64,000 nt of DNA from Haberlea rhodopensis. Its lineage: Eukaryota; Streptophyta; Magnoliopsida; Lamiales; Gesneriaceae. The notes beneath the pieces were generated by a model. It was not told the origin of the DNA, made no database searches, and saw only the letters and a program-made list of their open reading frames with translations. Both the position numbers and the translations under genes were made by a program. Positions 21,492 through 34,357 of the stretch are shown here, in pieces. The DNA is taken from NCBI GenBank assembly GCA_907163345.1, contig CAJQUN010000222.1, forward strand, positions 62,001 to 126,000. The letters run 5' to 3'. Numbering within the stretch: the stretch's first letter is position 1; each line of letters opens with the position of its first letter.

Positions 21492-23844
21492 TACCACAGA
21501 CCTATTCTTTTCGGGAGAATTTGGTGAATGGGTCTACACAATTTTATTTATGAAAATAGGAATCGTGCAATGGTTGTACATAATTGAAGAAAGTCACAAA
21601 TCAAATTTTTTTTGCCTATTACATTTTTCTTGCCAACCTTCGTGTTGTATGCTTCAGAAGATCTCTATATTTCTCTGCAAAATTTGACAGAAAAGCAAGA
21701 TTCTTCTTTAGTTATTTTTCTGCTTCGGTAATTTAATATGTGAAAGTAGAAATTTTTAAGAGGTTTTTTTGTACTTTACCTGACAACGAAGAACAAAGAT
21801 TGGAATTGAAGGAAACTATTGAAAAGACAAGAGAAAAGGGTCGGTAGTGGGAGTGGCAAAAGGACTTTTGACTTTGAAAAATAATCCCAAGAAATTTTAT
21901 TTTACGGGCAATCTATCAATCGCATGCAGACATGAATTAATTCTCCACCTACTCAACGTTGAATGCTGCAGCAGCTTGGCTGTAAAGTTTATCCCTCTAT
22001 TCTACCTCGCCCGCAACTTGGATTGCAACCTAACGAAAATTCAAAGCTTTATCACGGAAAAGACAAAGGCCTTCTTGAGATTGCTTTTTTAATTTTTGGG
22101 AGAAGATTTTATCTAATTTTGGTAAAAGATATTATGGAAATAGGATTGTATTGTTATTATTCTGGAGACAGAGACGTTCTACAACAGATTTTAAATTTGG
22201 ATCATAAATTACCCGGCAGTATATCAAAGATAGTAGAATGGTTGATATGTAAAAAGAATAAAAAAGAAAAAAACGTTGTAAAATGTGAAGGATGAAGAAT
22301 TATAAACCTATTTTATATTGGTAGGATAGATTGTATGACGGAAATGTTACCGTATATATATTTCCTACAAGTCAAACGTTGTTCCATTGAGCTTTACGCA
22401 TCAATTTAAATCACATATTTCTCATTTAAAAATATTGATATCAAACTAGCACTGATGTTGTGATTGTAGATCTGGTTAGGTTGTTTGAACTAGAGGGATC
22501 ACCACTTTTATGATATTCATTGTATACATGTAATATTTATCCGTGCAATTAATATTTGATATTTGTATATTATATGTCGATAGTGTGTAAACCCGATTTT
22601 TTCTAACAAGTCAACAACAAAGTTTTAATCAAAAGATAATTAGAGTTGCTTAGTCAAAGCCAACTACTTGATGACAAACTTAAAAGATGTGAATAAATTC
22701 AGTGATACAACTCAATCAGGAGACAATCACAGAGTTCGTGGGACATCTCTCGCCATTCAACCAAATTTTATAACACTAGACACACATAGTGGAATTTTCG
22801 AAAATTGCAAACCAAGGGAGGAGAGGAATTTTGCATAAATTTCAAATACCAAATCCGTACGATCATGCTACAGATTATTTGTAATCTCTGTAAGTGGACT
22901 TATTGTTTCTAAAAAAATCATAATTATGTTTTAAAACTAAGTTTGAAGTATTCTCATACTATGATGTTAAGTGATATACGGAGCAAAGTGCTACATGTGA
23001 TGGGAGCCACATCTTGAAACTTTAAGGGCAAAATGCTACATGACGGGGGCCTTTTCTTGAACATGGGTGGCAAAGTGGTACATACACGGGTGTCACCACT
23101 TGAATCTAAGGAAGCCACCTCTAGATTCTTGATGTTGATGGATCAATGCTTTGATTGATTTATATGAGTTATGATTCTGATATGATAAGTTCTGTTCTAA
23201 CTCTGATAGGAGAAAATTTATGTTCTGGCTTTGATGAGAGAAAATCAATAAGCCTTGTAATACAGAATTCAACTAAAAATAAGACTTTTATTCGATAAAA
23301 AAATATGTGTCTTTACAACTTGAATTTGCGTAAAATATTCACAAAATGTTTTAAAACGACTTATATCAGGGGAAGCTTAACTAATTAAACTTTATTCTCT
23401 TGAACTCTGGCAGCGACAACAAATTACCATTCCCAAAACTATTGTTGTTTTTTATCTTCGATGTCAAATTAAATTTTATCTGGGGAGGAGAGGTAAGTGG
23501 TGAGTGTTTAGGGAAACATTCAGTAAGTTGGAGCCAATCAAATGTGACAAAAAATATAATATATGGTAAGTGCATTTTTGCACTTATATTTTCTATATTT
23601 TGTAAGTCCAAACCTGATGATCATCGTGAATGCGCCTAAGCTACGACAACTGCGTTTTTTTAAATTCACGGATCATGCATTCACCCCAATCTTTCAGTGC
23701 ATTCATGCCTAGCATAAGGGAAGTCACAACTTATCCAGTGGTAACCTATTCCCAACTTACGAACAATCAAGAGTGTGAATTAATTGATGTTCTAAAAAAA
23801 GCATAAAAATGCAATTGGTTGGACATTAAGATATTAAGGGAATA
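21492..23844. other. Intergenic region upstream of AHL, including a chromovirus-like scrap
   Basis: The first few hundred bases must contain the AHL promoter and 5' leader (minus strand). No TATA box stands out. The rest is AT-rich with no recognised gene. At 22978-23110 the tract GAGCAAAGTGCTACATGTGA and its neighbours resemble 55745-55840, inside the non-autonomous element at 52595, suggesting a degraded relative. The frames antisense to AHL and at 21847-22295 have no domain. Confidence 0.5.
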
Positions 23845-25102
23845 GATCCTTTGATAAGCACACAAAATATACTTGAAACATAATGTTAAAATATATCAAC
23901 AACTTCAAAGAAGATTAAATCCACATACGAAAGATGTTGTCAAAAATGAGATTCTTAAATTACTTGATGTGAGAATTATTTATCATATATTTGATAGTAA
24001 ATTGGTAAGTCTAACACAAGTTGTAGCTAAGAAATATGGAATTACTGTAACAAAAAATGAGAAAGGTGAGTTATTACAAACAAGAGTTCCATCTAGTTAG
24101 CGCATGTGAATTGACTATAGAAAGTTAAATGATGTAAAAAAAAAATCATTTTCCACTACCATTCTTAGGTCAATTCTAGAAAAAGTTGTTGGACATCACT
24201 ACTATTGTTTTCGAGATGGTTACTCTGGATATTACCAAATATCTTTATCATTAGAAGATCAAGAAAAAAACTACTTTTACATGTTCTTTTGGGACATTTG
24301 CTTTTAAAAAAATATTATTTGTATTATGTAATGCTCTCACTACTTTTGAAAGATGCATGATATGCATTTTTACTGATATGACTGAAGAATTTCTCGAAGT
24401 TTTTATGGATTATATAACCTTATTTGGATATTCATTTGAAATGTCTAACAATTTAGAAAAAGGCTTACAAAGATGTGAAGGAAAAAATATTGTTTTAAAA
24501 TGGGAAAAATGTCATTATATTGTTACATCTAGCATTGTGTTAGGACATGTGGTATCTTTTAAAGGAACTAAAGTAGATAAATCAGATGTTAATGTTATTG
24601 TTAATCTACCCTCACCTAGAACAATAAGGAAATCTGATCATTCTTAGGACAAGCGGGCTTTTATAGGAAGTTCATTAAAAGTTTTAGTATGATATCTAAC
24701 CAATTCGTAACCTCCTAACTAAAGAATTAAATTTGATTGGACTCAGGAGTGTCAATATGCATTTAAAAGATAATAGGCATGTTAACCACAGCTCCAATTT
24801 TGAAACCCCCTTATTGGTTTGTGATGCTAATGAATATGATGTTGGTGCAGTAGTATGTCAAAAAAGGGGAGGTAAACCTTTTGTGTTGTGCAAGTAAAAT
24901 ATTAAATGATGCATGAATCACGCTACAACTAAAAAGGAATTACTTTCTATAATATTTGATTTAGATAAGTTTCGACCTTATTTAATTGGTTCCAAATTTT
25001 TGTTTTACTGATCAATCACTGGTTAGGTATCCATGCAATAAACAACATGCTGAACCAAGATTAATACGTTAGATTTTATTATTGCAAGAGTTTGATATTA
25101 TA
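23845..25102 (+). pseudogene. Athila-type Ty3/gypsy pol fragment, 5' part (RT to RNase H)
   Basis: The plus strand shows decayed Athila RT: QRRLNPHTKDVVKNEILKLL, VSLTQVVAKKYGITV, then a DYRKLND-like stretch and a decayed catalytic region. Next come EEFLEVFMDYITLFG and VLKWEKCHYIVTSSIVLGHV, then SFLGQAGFYRKFIKSF-like and RNase H sequence up to 25102. Many frameshifts and stops are present. The Tat element at 25103-45017 interrupts it, and pol resumes at 45023. Confidence 0.82.
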
Positions 25103-25303
25103 TGATGTCATATCAAATATTGACCTCCTCGGGTAAAATCCCCGCAAGCGCCGAACAAGTCATATACCGAACAGAGTACACCGAACAGATAGCACCGAGC
25201 AGGGTTTTACCGAACATCTGCTAACCCTCCTCGGTTCTCTGATCAAAGATTAGCGGAAAACTCGGGAGTAACTAACAAATTAACCGGCGTGAATGAACGT
25301 GTA
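25103..25303 (+). repeat. 5' LTR of the Tat element, left part
   Basis: Begins TGATGTCATATC and matches 44399 onward. It holds five CCGAACA-like heptamers (25151, 25167, 25181, 25195, 25210) spaced 14-16 bp. The last five bases, GTGTA, are the target duplication of the nested element. Confidence 0.95.
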
Positions 25304-27855
25304 TGTAAGGACCCCATATACTTAACCCTTGATTAGTGTATTATTCATTATGTGTGGCACATGCTTTCCATAAAATCATTCGGGAAACTCAGATGATACT
25401 TTACCATTGAATGGCAATTGCAAAGTTTTCTTTAACATACAATGTTATAAGTTCATCATCCTAATAACAAGAGACTCATAAAGTTCGCCCATTACATCAC
25501 TTTTTGCATTGTGGACTTTTATAAAAATTTGGGCAGAGTCTCCCCATAAATAGAGCTATCCCGAAATAAAAGTACAACACATAATATAATTCCCGGCCAG
25601 GGAAAACATAATACTCATCAGAATGCAGCAATATCAAGTAAATTCCCAGCCAGGGAAGACACCACACATATGGCAACAAAAGTGGGTTTCAACACCCACA
25701 ATACACCAATGATTCTCATAACCTTTAGCAATTCTACCTCTAATTGCATGCAACATAGAAAGGAAAGAGAGAAAGGCTCATGCCTTTATATACAACCCAT
25801 AAACAAGTATAATCGTGCTCACATGCGAGCATCATAAATATATGTATAACCATCATGGGTATATATATATATAGGTACTCTATACGATACCGTGCTCCAT
25901 CAAGCCCTGGTACCACGATCCTGAGAGTACATCCAATCAACAGCTTGAGCTCATCTCCAAAGCCATCGATGTACCTGTTCACCTGCCCCCAACAGAGACA
26001 GCCCCCAACGGGGTGAGCATACCAATTCCACAATTTCATAATCATAATGACATAATACATAATTTACGAAAATGTAAATATTGTGGAACATATGTGACAC
26101 TTCCTGGATGGTATCATCCTCATCCTAGCGTACCCCTGTAATAAGCCTGTTCTCAAAACAGATAAATCATCAAATCCTGAATATGCAGTTAATCATCATA
26201 TTGGTTAACCCTAACCAGTTTCGAATTAACAACATTTCATAACATCTTTCTTTATCTAGCAATTATCATAATTCTAGATATATTGAGACTTCCTTAACTT
26301 CCGATACTAGTTAATCACTTCTCTGATTAACTACGTCTCTGTTCCTATTCATTACCAATAGGGAATAAAATACAGATATCCTAGATATCTAATCAATACC
26401 ACATTTTCATTTCTTACTTCAAAGTAGCGTCATACTACTGGTGTTCGCTCCGTAGCGACCACACCCATCATTTGCTCGCTTCATAGCGGCACCAAGCATT
26501 TCACCATGTGATTCAACATAACGTAACCAAGTCACGGTGCCATCATAGTAAAGCATTTCATGTATTTTAAATCATGCATCATACTTGTAAAACATCATTT
26601 AAGCTATGCTCGTACGCTAAACGTACCTTAAATCCTCGAAGTCCGAGCCAAACCTTGCTCGAGTTCCATGCCCCGAGGAATGATGTGCTAACACGATAAA
26701 TAATTCACGATTATTTACGAACATGCAACCCATGCTCAAGCACACCCATAACCCTCAACATATTGTTAACACACGACAATAAACCTTTAAAAAGACCCGG
26801 GGCAGGGTACATGTAGGGAGGGAAAACGAATGCAACATATCGAAAAATTGCTCAAGAACACCTTCAATAATTCGAACCCAACCAACACAAATCAAACCCA
26901 AATAATCACCATAATTCATCTAACACATGAATTAATCAATTAATAACAACAATAATCGCCCCACATGCCAAAACCCCCAAAATTCGAATTCAAGCCCTAA
27001 CTTCGAATCCAATTCCTCAATTTCGAACACAATCAAGCATCATAATGCATCTAAATCATGAATTAAACCATCAATAGCAAGAATCATCACCCTTGCCAAA
27101 ACCCCCCAATTTTCGAACCAAACCCCACAAAATTCGAAAATAATTTCGAACCAAAATCACCAAATATAGCAGGGAATTACATGAGAGGGACGAAAAAGAG
27201 GTAAAGAACGTTACCCAAACGAAAATCGGAAGTAAAATCGACCAAAATCGATAAACCCTAGAATTTGGGGATCGACGCTCATCTGCAAAATCCGAACTCA
27301 AACCGCGATGAAACTTCAAATTGCCGGAGGGGAAAGGAGCGCCTGGACGAGACGAAGCCGTGGGTAGGTCGGACGCGCCGAACGGCGGCGGGACGGCGGC
27401 GGCCGAAGCGTTTTAGCGCGCGGAGGTGCAGGGCAGACGGGAAGGGGCGCGCGGGAGAGAGAGAGAGAATGTGAGGGCTGAAATGAAACTTTTCTTTAAA
27501 ATTTTGGGTTCAGTTGGTATATATAGCAAAAATACCCCGAAATACTAATAGCCCCACAAATACATCGTGATTCATTAAAAATCATCTGTTTTCAAAAACT
27601 CTCTCTCTAACTCCAAAACCCCCTACCGGTGCTCACACAAGCACCCGAGATTCCTAGACACATCAAAAACCCAACTCTTAGGTTTTACACCGTAATGTGA
27701 ATACAATCTCAACCTCTGGATCCAACGATCCCAACTACCCAATTAAACGAGCCCAGAAGGCCCAACACCTCGATTAAACTCCAAATCGCTACGTAAAACA
27801 GCTTTAGGGATTTTTAACACTACGGGATTAACATCTATAATCCCTGGTCATCACA
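25304..27855 (-). repeat. 3' LTR of the young non-autonomous element
   Basis: Plus-strand ends are TGTAAGGACCCC and GGTCATCACA. In element orientation it starts TGTGATGACCAGGG. A minus-strand TATA box near 27520 (GCTATATATACC) is followed by a leader with CT-rich and GC-rich (27340-27460) stretches. Short frames within it recur in the other LTR. Confidence 0.94.
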
Positions 27856-29214
27856 TTATCCCCCACTAAAAGAATTTCGTCCTCGAAATTAGCACCAGTG
27901 TATTACATAACACCCAGGCTACACAACAACATGAAGCCATAACTTCCATTCTTGACCATATCGGGATCGTCTTAACAAACGCGAGGATACTTATCTCACA
28001 TCAAACTCTGAAACAGGGCGACTTTACCAAAACCAACATATTACCCAAGAGGCAAAACGTACCTCAATGCGGGTCATCCTAAAAGTCAGCCTTTCATGAC
28101 TGCAAAACAACCAATACTTACGGCTGTAGATCCGACAATCATCCTTAGTTCTAATACAATTAGTATGAACGCATCCTAAATGACACCTCAACCGTGAGAA
28201 CGTTGACCTCGTGTCAAACTCTGGAGTGGAATAGACTTCCAAATCCATCATAACGTCAAAGAGCGTCAGCACAACTCAACGCTAATAATCCAAAAGCAGT
28301 TAGTCAACTGAAACTGCAAGGATCCGAATCGCTCCCGATTCCATCGTAGATATCATTCAATGATATCTCTTATCATGACTCACGATGTCTAACATACATC
28401 GTTACGAGGGAAACACTAGTATTCCACGGTGTACACACACCAAACCTGGTTTCCACTTTCAAACCTCCTCTGTCGAAGGAGCAGTCGCATCATTGCAACT
28501 CAAATTGGGCAACTCACGGCCACAGATTCACACAAAAGATATCTCATAAGATGTCCACCTCTGGATATCCCAAGAACCACATCCTGGTCATAAACAAACA
28601 ATCGAGACTCCTCAGAGTTTCAAACTTGAAAGGACATGCAATAAACCCATTGCATCCCAAATACATGGATTCCCAGATCGAATCAACGACGACTTGATGA
28701 CTCTCTTGTTGGTACTCCAACATCATGAGCTGTCACAGACAAGTCTCACCAAGATTAAACATAACGTATACACGTTCAGTGAGGCATGCACAACCTCAAC
28801 CGTGATGACATGGTGACTACCAGAATCCACCACAATCCACATCGTATTACCTTACGATTTGCCACACTTGGTTCCTACGTGCAGTATAACGGCTCTAACA
28901 AGCCCCTCTTGGTGCTGCACACACACGGCAGACAAACTAGTCGCTGCCTCTCTAGGTTCACCTCAAACCTACCAATAAGATGGACGTTTCCGCACGGCAT
29001 ACCATACTGTGGGAAGAAAATCAATAGAGTAGTGGGTCTTTACCCAACATTCCTTTAATGCCTATACACCCTGGGCACTCCAATGTCCCTGTTTCATAGC
29101 CATGCATATAGTCATTAATTCTTGACATGAATGATTAAAATCATCATCTTATAATTATCACCATCTTATAACATCTTCATCATATGAGCATCATCATTTC
29201 ATAAATATCATCAT

Positions 29215-29750
29215 CTTATACATCATCATCTTATAAGCATCATCATCTTATAGCATCATCATCTTATACATCATCATCATATAAGCATCATCATCTTATA
29301 GCATCATCATCTTATACATCATCATCATATAAGCATCATCATCTTATAGCATCATCATCTTATACATCATCATCATATAAGCATCATCATCTTATAGCAT
29401 CATCATCTTATACATCATCATCATATAAGCATCATCATCTTATAGCATCATCATCTTATAGCATCATCATCTTATACATCATCATCATATAAGCATCATC
29501 ATCTTATAGCATCATCATCTTATACATCATCATCATATAAGCATCATCATCTTATAGCATCATCATCTTATACATCATCATCATATAAGCATCATCATCT
29601 TATAGCATCATCATCTTATACATCATCATCATATAAGCATCATCATCTTATAGCATCATCATCTTATACATCATCATCTTATAAGCATCATCATCTTATA
29701 GCATCATCATCTTATACATCATCATCGTATAAGCATCATCATCTTATAGC
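29215..29750. repeat. 48-bp minisatellite (CATCATCATCTTATA family)
   Basis: About eleven copies of a 48-bp unit, itself made of three related 16-bp parts such as CATCATCATCTTATAG, lie in tandem with very few differences. Confidence 0.9.
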
Positions 29751-29839
29751 TATAACAGTAAATGTACGAAATCATAGTTGAGTAAGCTTGCTGGTTATTC
29801 ATTAACTTCTTTTCATTTTCCCTGGTTCATATTCATGCA

Positions 29840-30356
29840 CATGGGCATCTTACCCTGTGGCGTCTTACCACATAATAACATCGTATGGCCTCTTACCATA
29901 TGGGCATCTTACCCCGTGGCGTCTTACCACATAATAACATCGTATGGCCTCTTACCATATGGGCATCTTACCCCCGTGGCGTCTTACCACATAATAACAT
30001 TGTATGGCATCTTACCATATGGGCATCTTACCCCGTGGCGTCTTACCACATAATAACATCGTATGGCCTCTTACCATATGGGCATCTTACCCTGTGGCGT
30101 CTTACCACATAATAACATCGTATGGCCTCTTACCATATGGGCATCTTACCCCGTGGCGTCTTACCACATAATAACATCGTATGGCCTCTTACCATATGGG
30201 CATCTTACCCCGTGGCGTCTTACCACATAATAACATCGTATGGCCTCTTACCATATGGGCATCTTACCCCGTGGCGTCTTACCACATAATAACATCGTAT
30301 GGCCTCTTACCATATGGGCATCTTACCCTGTGGCGTCTTACCATAACATAATCATC
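29840..30356. repeat. 59-bp minisatellite (GGCGTCTTACCACATAATAA family)
   Basis: About nine tandem copies with a 59-bp period, containing GGGCATCTTACC and TGGCGTCTTACCACAT. Repeats are nearly identical. Open frames across it arise from the repeat and not from a gene. Confidence 0.92.
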
Positions 30357-30454
30357 GTGTGGTATCTTACCATATGGGCATCTTACCCAATCATATGGCG
30401 TCTTACCATATCATAAACATTGTGTGGCATCTTACCACATGGGCATCTTACCCA

Positions 30455-30780
30455 ATCATATACGTCATCATAAACATCATCATAATCATCATCATCGTAA
30501 ACATCCTCGTAAACATCATCTCATCTTTACTCATCATAAACATCGTCATCATAACTTACTTATCATAATCATCATCATAAACATCATATCATCTTTACTT
30601 ATCATAAACATTATCATCTTAACTTACTTATCATAATCATCATCATAAACATCATATCATCTTTACTTATCATAAACATCATCATCTTGACTTACTTATC
30701 ATAATCATCATCATAAACATCATATCATCTTTACTTATCATAAACATCATCATCTTAACTTACTTATCATAATCATCATA
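30455..30780. repeat. Third minisatellite, CATCATAAACATCAT type
   Basis: Roughly five copies of a 62-66 bp unit with ATAATCATCATCATAAACAT and ATCATCTTTACTTATC. It lies closest to the PBS and looks related in composition to the 48-bp array. Confidence 0.82.
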
Positions 30781-31220
30781 AACACTTATGCAATCAATGC
30801 AAAGTCATAGTTTAAGAATATGTTACCGTTTGATGCCCGTACGTTTCTTACGCACCTTCCTTGCTTGAACATTACATGAACAAACGCATTAGTATATTCA
30901 ATAATAATTGAGACCATACCGAAGTATTCCACTGTCGGTTGTCTACCCAGTCTGTCATCAGACAATACATCATATCTTTCTTTTCCCTGATTTTCTTCAA
31001 AATCAGGTTCCTTAGCACGTAGCATATAGAGTGTTAGACATCGCTATTAATGCCATCCTATCGTGTTCCACACGATTCCTGCAACCACAATGGTTAGCAA
31101 TACCACTTTTCATATCATATAAGCACATAAACAATTAGTCATGTCGTATAACATTAATGTCATCATGCATAAATATGTGCTATCAATAACTTCCTAGGCC
31201 CTCAACAGCCCCAATGAGCA

Positions 31221-31238
31221 ACCACTGCTCTGATACCA
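31221..31238 (-). other. Primer binding site, tRNA-Met type, of the young element
   Basis: The minus strand reads TGGTATCAGAGCAGTGGT, four bases after the 5' LTR inner end at 31243. It is complementary to the 3' end of initiator tRNA-Met. Confidence 0.92.
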
Positions 31239-31242
31239 CTAA

Positions 31243-33795
31243 TGTAAGGACCCCATATACTTAACCCTTGATTAGTGTATTATTCATTATGTGTGGCACA
31301 TGCTTTCCATAAAATCATTCGGGAAACTCAGATGATACTTTACCATTGAATGGCAATTGCAAAGTTTTCTTTAACATACAATGTTATAAGTTCATCATCC
31401 TAATAACAAGAGACTCATAAAGTTCACCCATTACATCACTTTTTGCATTGTGGACTTTTATAAAAATTTGGGCAGAGTCTCCCCATAAATAGAGCTATCC
31501 CGAAATAAAAGTACAACACATAATATAATTCCCGGCCAGGGAAAACATAATACTCATCAGAATGCAGCAATATCAAGTAAATTCCCAGCCAGGGAAGACA
31601 CCACACATATGGCAACAAAAGTGGGTTTCAACACCCACAATACACCAATGACTCTCATAACCTTTAGCAATTCTACCTCTAATTGCATGCAACATAGAAA
31701 GGAAAGAGAGAAAGGCTCATGCCTTTATATACAACCCATAAACAAGTATAATCGTGCTCACATGCGAGCATCATAAATATATGTATAACCATCATGGGTA
31801 TATATATATATAGGTACTCTATACGATACCGTGCTCCATCAAGCCCTGGTACCACGATCCTGAGAGTACATCCAATCAACAGCTTGAGCTCATCTCCAAA
31901 GCCATCGATGTACCTGTTCACCTGCCCCCAACAGAGACAGCCCCCAACGGGGTGAGCATACCAATTCCACAATTTCATAATCATAATGACATAATACATA
32001 ATTTACGAAAATGTAAATATTGTGGAACATATGTGACACTTCCTGGATGGTATCATCCTCATCCTAGCGTACCCCTGTAATAAGCCTGTTCTCAAAACAG
32101 ATAAATCATCAAATCCTGAATATGCAGTTAATCATCATATTGGTTAACCCTAACCAGTTTCGAATTAACAACATTTCATAACATCTTTCTTTATCTAGCA
32201 ATTATCATAATTCTAGATATATTGAGACTTCCTTAACTTCCGATACTAGTTAATCACTTCTCTGATTAACTACGTCTCTGTTCCTATTCATTACCAATAG
32301 GGAATAAAATACAGATATCCTAGATATCTAATCAATACCACATTTTCATTTCTTACTTCAAAGTAGCGTCATACTACTGGTGTTCGCTCCGTAGCGACCA
32401 CACCCATCATTTGCTCGCTTCATAGCGGCACCAAGCATTTCACCATGTGATTCAACATAACGTAACCAAGTCACGGTGCCATCATAGTAAAGCATTTCAT
32501 GTATTTTAAATCATGCATCATACTTGTAAAACATCATTTAAGCTATGCTCGTACGCTAAACGTACCTTAAATCCTCGAAGTCCGAGCCAAACCTTGCTCG
32601 AGTTCCATGCCCCGAGGAATGATGTGCTAACACGATAAATAATTCACGATTATTTACGAACATGCAACCCATGCTCAAGCACACCCATAACCCTCAACAT
32701 ATTGTTAACACACGACAATAAACCTTTAAAAAGACCCGGGGCAGGGTACATGTAGGGAGGGAAAACGAATGCAACATATCGAAAAATTGCTCAAGAACAC
32801 CTTCAATAATTCGAACCCAACCAACACAAATCAAACCCAAATAATCACCATAATTCATCTAACACATGAATTAATCAATTAATAACAACAATAATCGCCC
32901 CACATGCCAAAACCCCCAAAATTCGAATTCAAGCCCTAACTTCGAATCCAATTCCTCAATTTCGAACACAATCAAGCATCATAATGCATCTAAATCATGA
33001 ATTAAACCATCAATAGCAAGAATCATCACCCTTGCCAAAACCCCCCCAATTTTCGAACCAAACCCCACAAAATTCGAAAATAATTTCGAACCAAAATCAC
33101 CAAATATAGCAAGGAATTACATGAGAGGGACGAAAAAGAGGTAAAGAACGTTACCCAAACGAAAATCGGAAGTAAAATCGACCAAAATCGATAAACCCTA
33201 GAATTTGGGGATCGGCGCTCATCTGCAAAATCCGAACTCAAACCGCGATGAAACTTCAAATTGCCGGAGGGGAAAGGAGCGCCTGGACGAGACGAAGCCG
33301 TGGGTAGGTCGGACGCGCCGAACGGCGGCGGGACGGCGGCGGCCGAAGCGTTTTAGCGCGCGGAGGTGCAGGGCAGACGGGAAGGGGCGCGCGGGAGAGA
33401 GAGAGAGAATGTGAGGGCTGAAATGAAACTTTTCTTTAAAATTTTGGGTTCAGTTGGTATATATAGCAAAAATACCCCGAAATACTAATAGCCCCACAAA
33501 TACATCGTGATTCATTAAAAATCATCTGTTTTCAAAAACTCTCTCTCTAACTCCAAAACCCCCTACCGGTGCTCACACAAGCACCCGAGATTCCTAGACA
33601 CATCAAAAACCCAACTCTTAGGTTTTACACCGTAATGTGAATACAATCTCAACCTCTGGATCCAACGATCCCAACTACCCAATTAAACGAGCCCAGAAGG
33701 CCCAACACCTCGATTAAACTCCAAATCGCTACGTAAAACAGCTTTAGGGATTTTTAACACTACGGGATTAACATCTATAATCCCTGGTCATCACA
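31243..33795 (-). repeat. 5' LTR of the young non-autonomous element
   Basis: 2553 bp, nearly identical to 25304-27855. A TATA box GCTATATATACC on the minus strand lies near 33460-33470. Confidence 0.94.
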
Positions 33796-33800
33796 GTGTA

Positions 33801-34218
33801 GTAATGGGGCGCGGATTTCTCGGACACGCTTGGCTCCCATCAAGCCACGATCAAAGGACATCATGTTGCTGGTTTTCTGCGAGTTAGTTACTGAGGGCAG
33901 CCCTATAAATACCCTTAGATAACCTCATAGCAGGGGTTGGATTTTTCTGGGCAAAAAGACTCCGAAGAGAGCAAACTTGAGTCTGTTCGGTCCTTTTTAT
34001 AATTTCGCTAACAGTAGTTGTATAAGTCATTGAGTGATTATTTTTGTGTCCAGATCACCTTGTAAATCATCAATATTTATAGTTAAGCTTGATACTGGAT
34101 TAGGTCCCGTGGTTTTTCTCTCAATTTGAGGGTTTTTCACGTAAAAATCTTGGTGTATTCCTTTTATTTTACGTAAACATTTAATTTTACCAAACACGTA
34201 AAATAACGGATCACATCA
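33801..34218 (+). repeat. 5' LTR of the Tat element, right part
   Basis: Continues the LTR after the nested element. It contains the TATA box CCCTATAAATACCC at about 33901-33914 and ends CACATCA. With 25103-25303 it totals 619 bp, the same as the 3' LTR. Confidence 0.95.
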
Positions 34219-34219
34219 T

Positions 34220-34238
34220 TGGCGCCGTCTATGGGAAC
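34220..34238 (+). other. Primer binding site of the Tat element
   Basis: TGGCGCCGTCTATGGGAAC starts two bases after the LTR end, the usual place and type for Tat elements. I did not assign the tRNA. Confidence 0.85.
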
Positions 34239-34357
34239 AAAAAGAGTAAAGACGTTGAAGCAGAGATTTTTTCATCAAGAGTCCAAGGCGAAATGGTTAG
34301 AAGCAAAGGACGAGGGCCAATGTCGGGGAGGGATAAACCAATGACTCCCCCACGTTC

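Larger units (their letters stand above)
27856..31242 (-). other. Internal region of the young non-autonomous element
   Basis: In element orientation it starts with the PBS and a leader similar to that of 52595-58600, then three minisatellite blocks, then about 1 kb of unrecognised sequence. It ends with TTCGAGGACGAAATTC and the tract TTTTAGTGGGGGAT. The last part resembles the end of chromovirus pol (FEDEI) and its polypurine tract, so the element derives from a coding chromovirus by loss of gag-pol. Confidence 0.8.
25304..33795 (-). mobile_element. Young non-autonomous chromovirus-like LTR element (member 1)
   Basis: An 8492 bp element with LTRs of 2552 and 2553 bp and an exact GTGTA duplication (25299-25303, 33796-33800). 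Its orientation is minus: the tRNA-Met PBS is at 31221-31238 and the purine tract at 27856-27869. About five differences separate the LTRs by eye (about 0.2 percent), so it is recent. The 3.4 kb internal region has no gag or pol, only leader, minisatellites and a pol-tail relic. It shares ends, PBS and leader with the element at 52595-58600. Confidence 0.95.

Noticed and set aside
21265..21687. 140-codon plus-strand frame over the AHL gene
   Set aside because: Antisense shadow of the GC-rich AHL coding region.
29778..30636. Frames rich in H, I and Y across the CATCAT and CTTACC repeats
   Set aside because: Products of the 48-, 59- and 64-bp minisatellites.
25497..33414. Matching frames at 25497-27474 and 31436-33414
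   Set aside because: Duplicated because they lie in the two LTRs of the young element. No domain.
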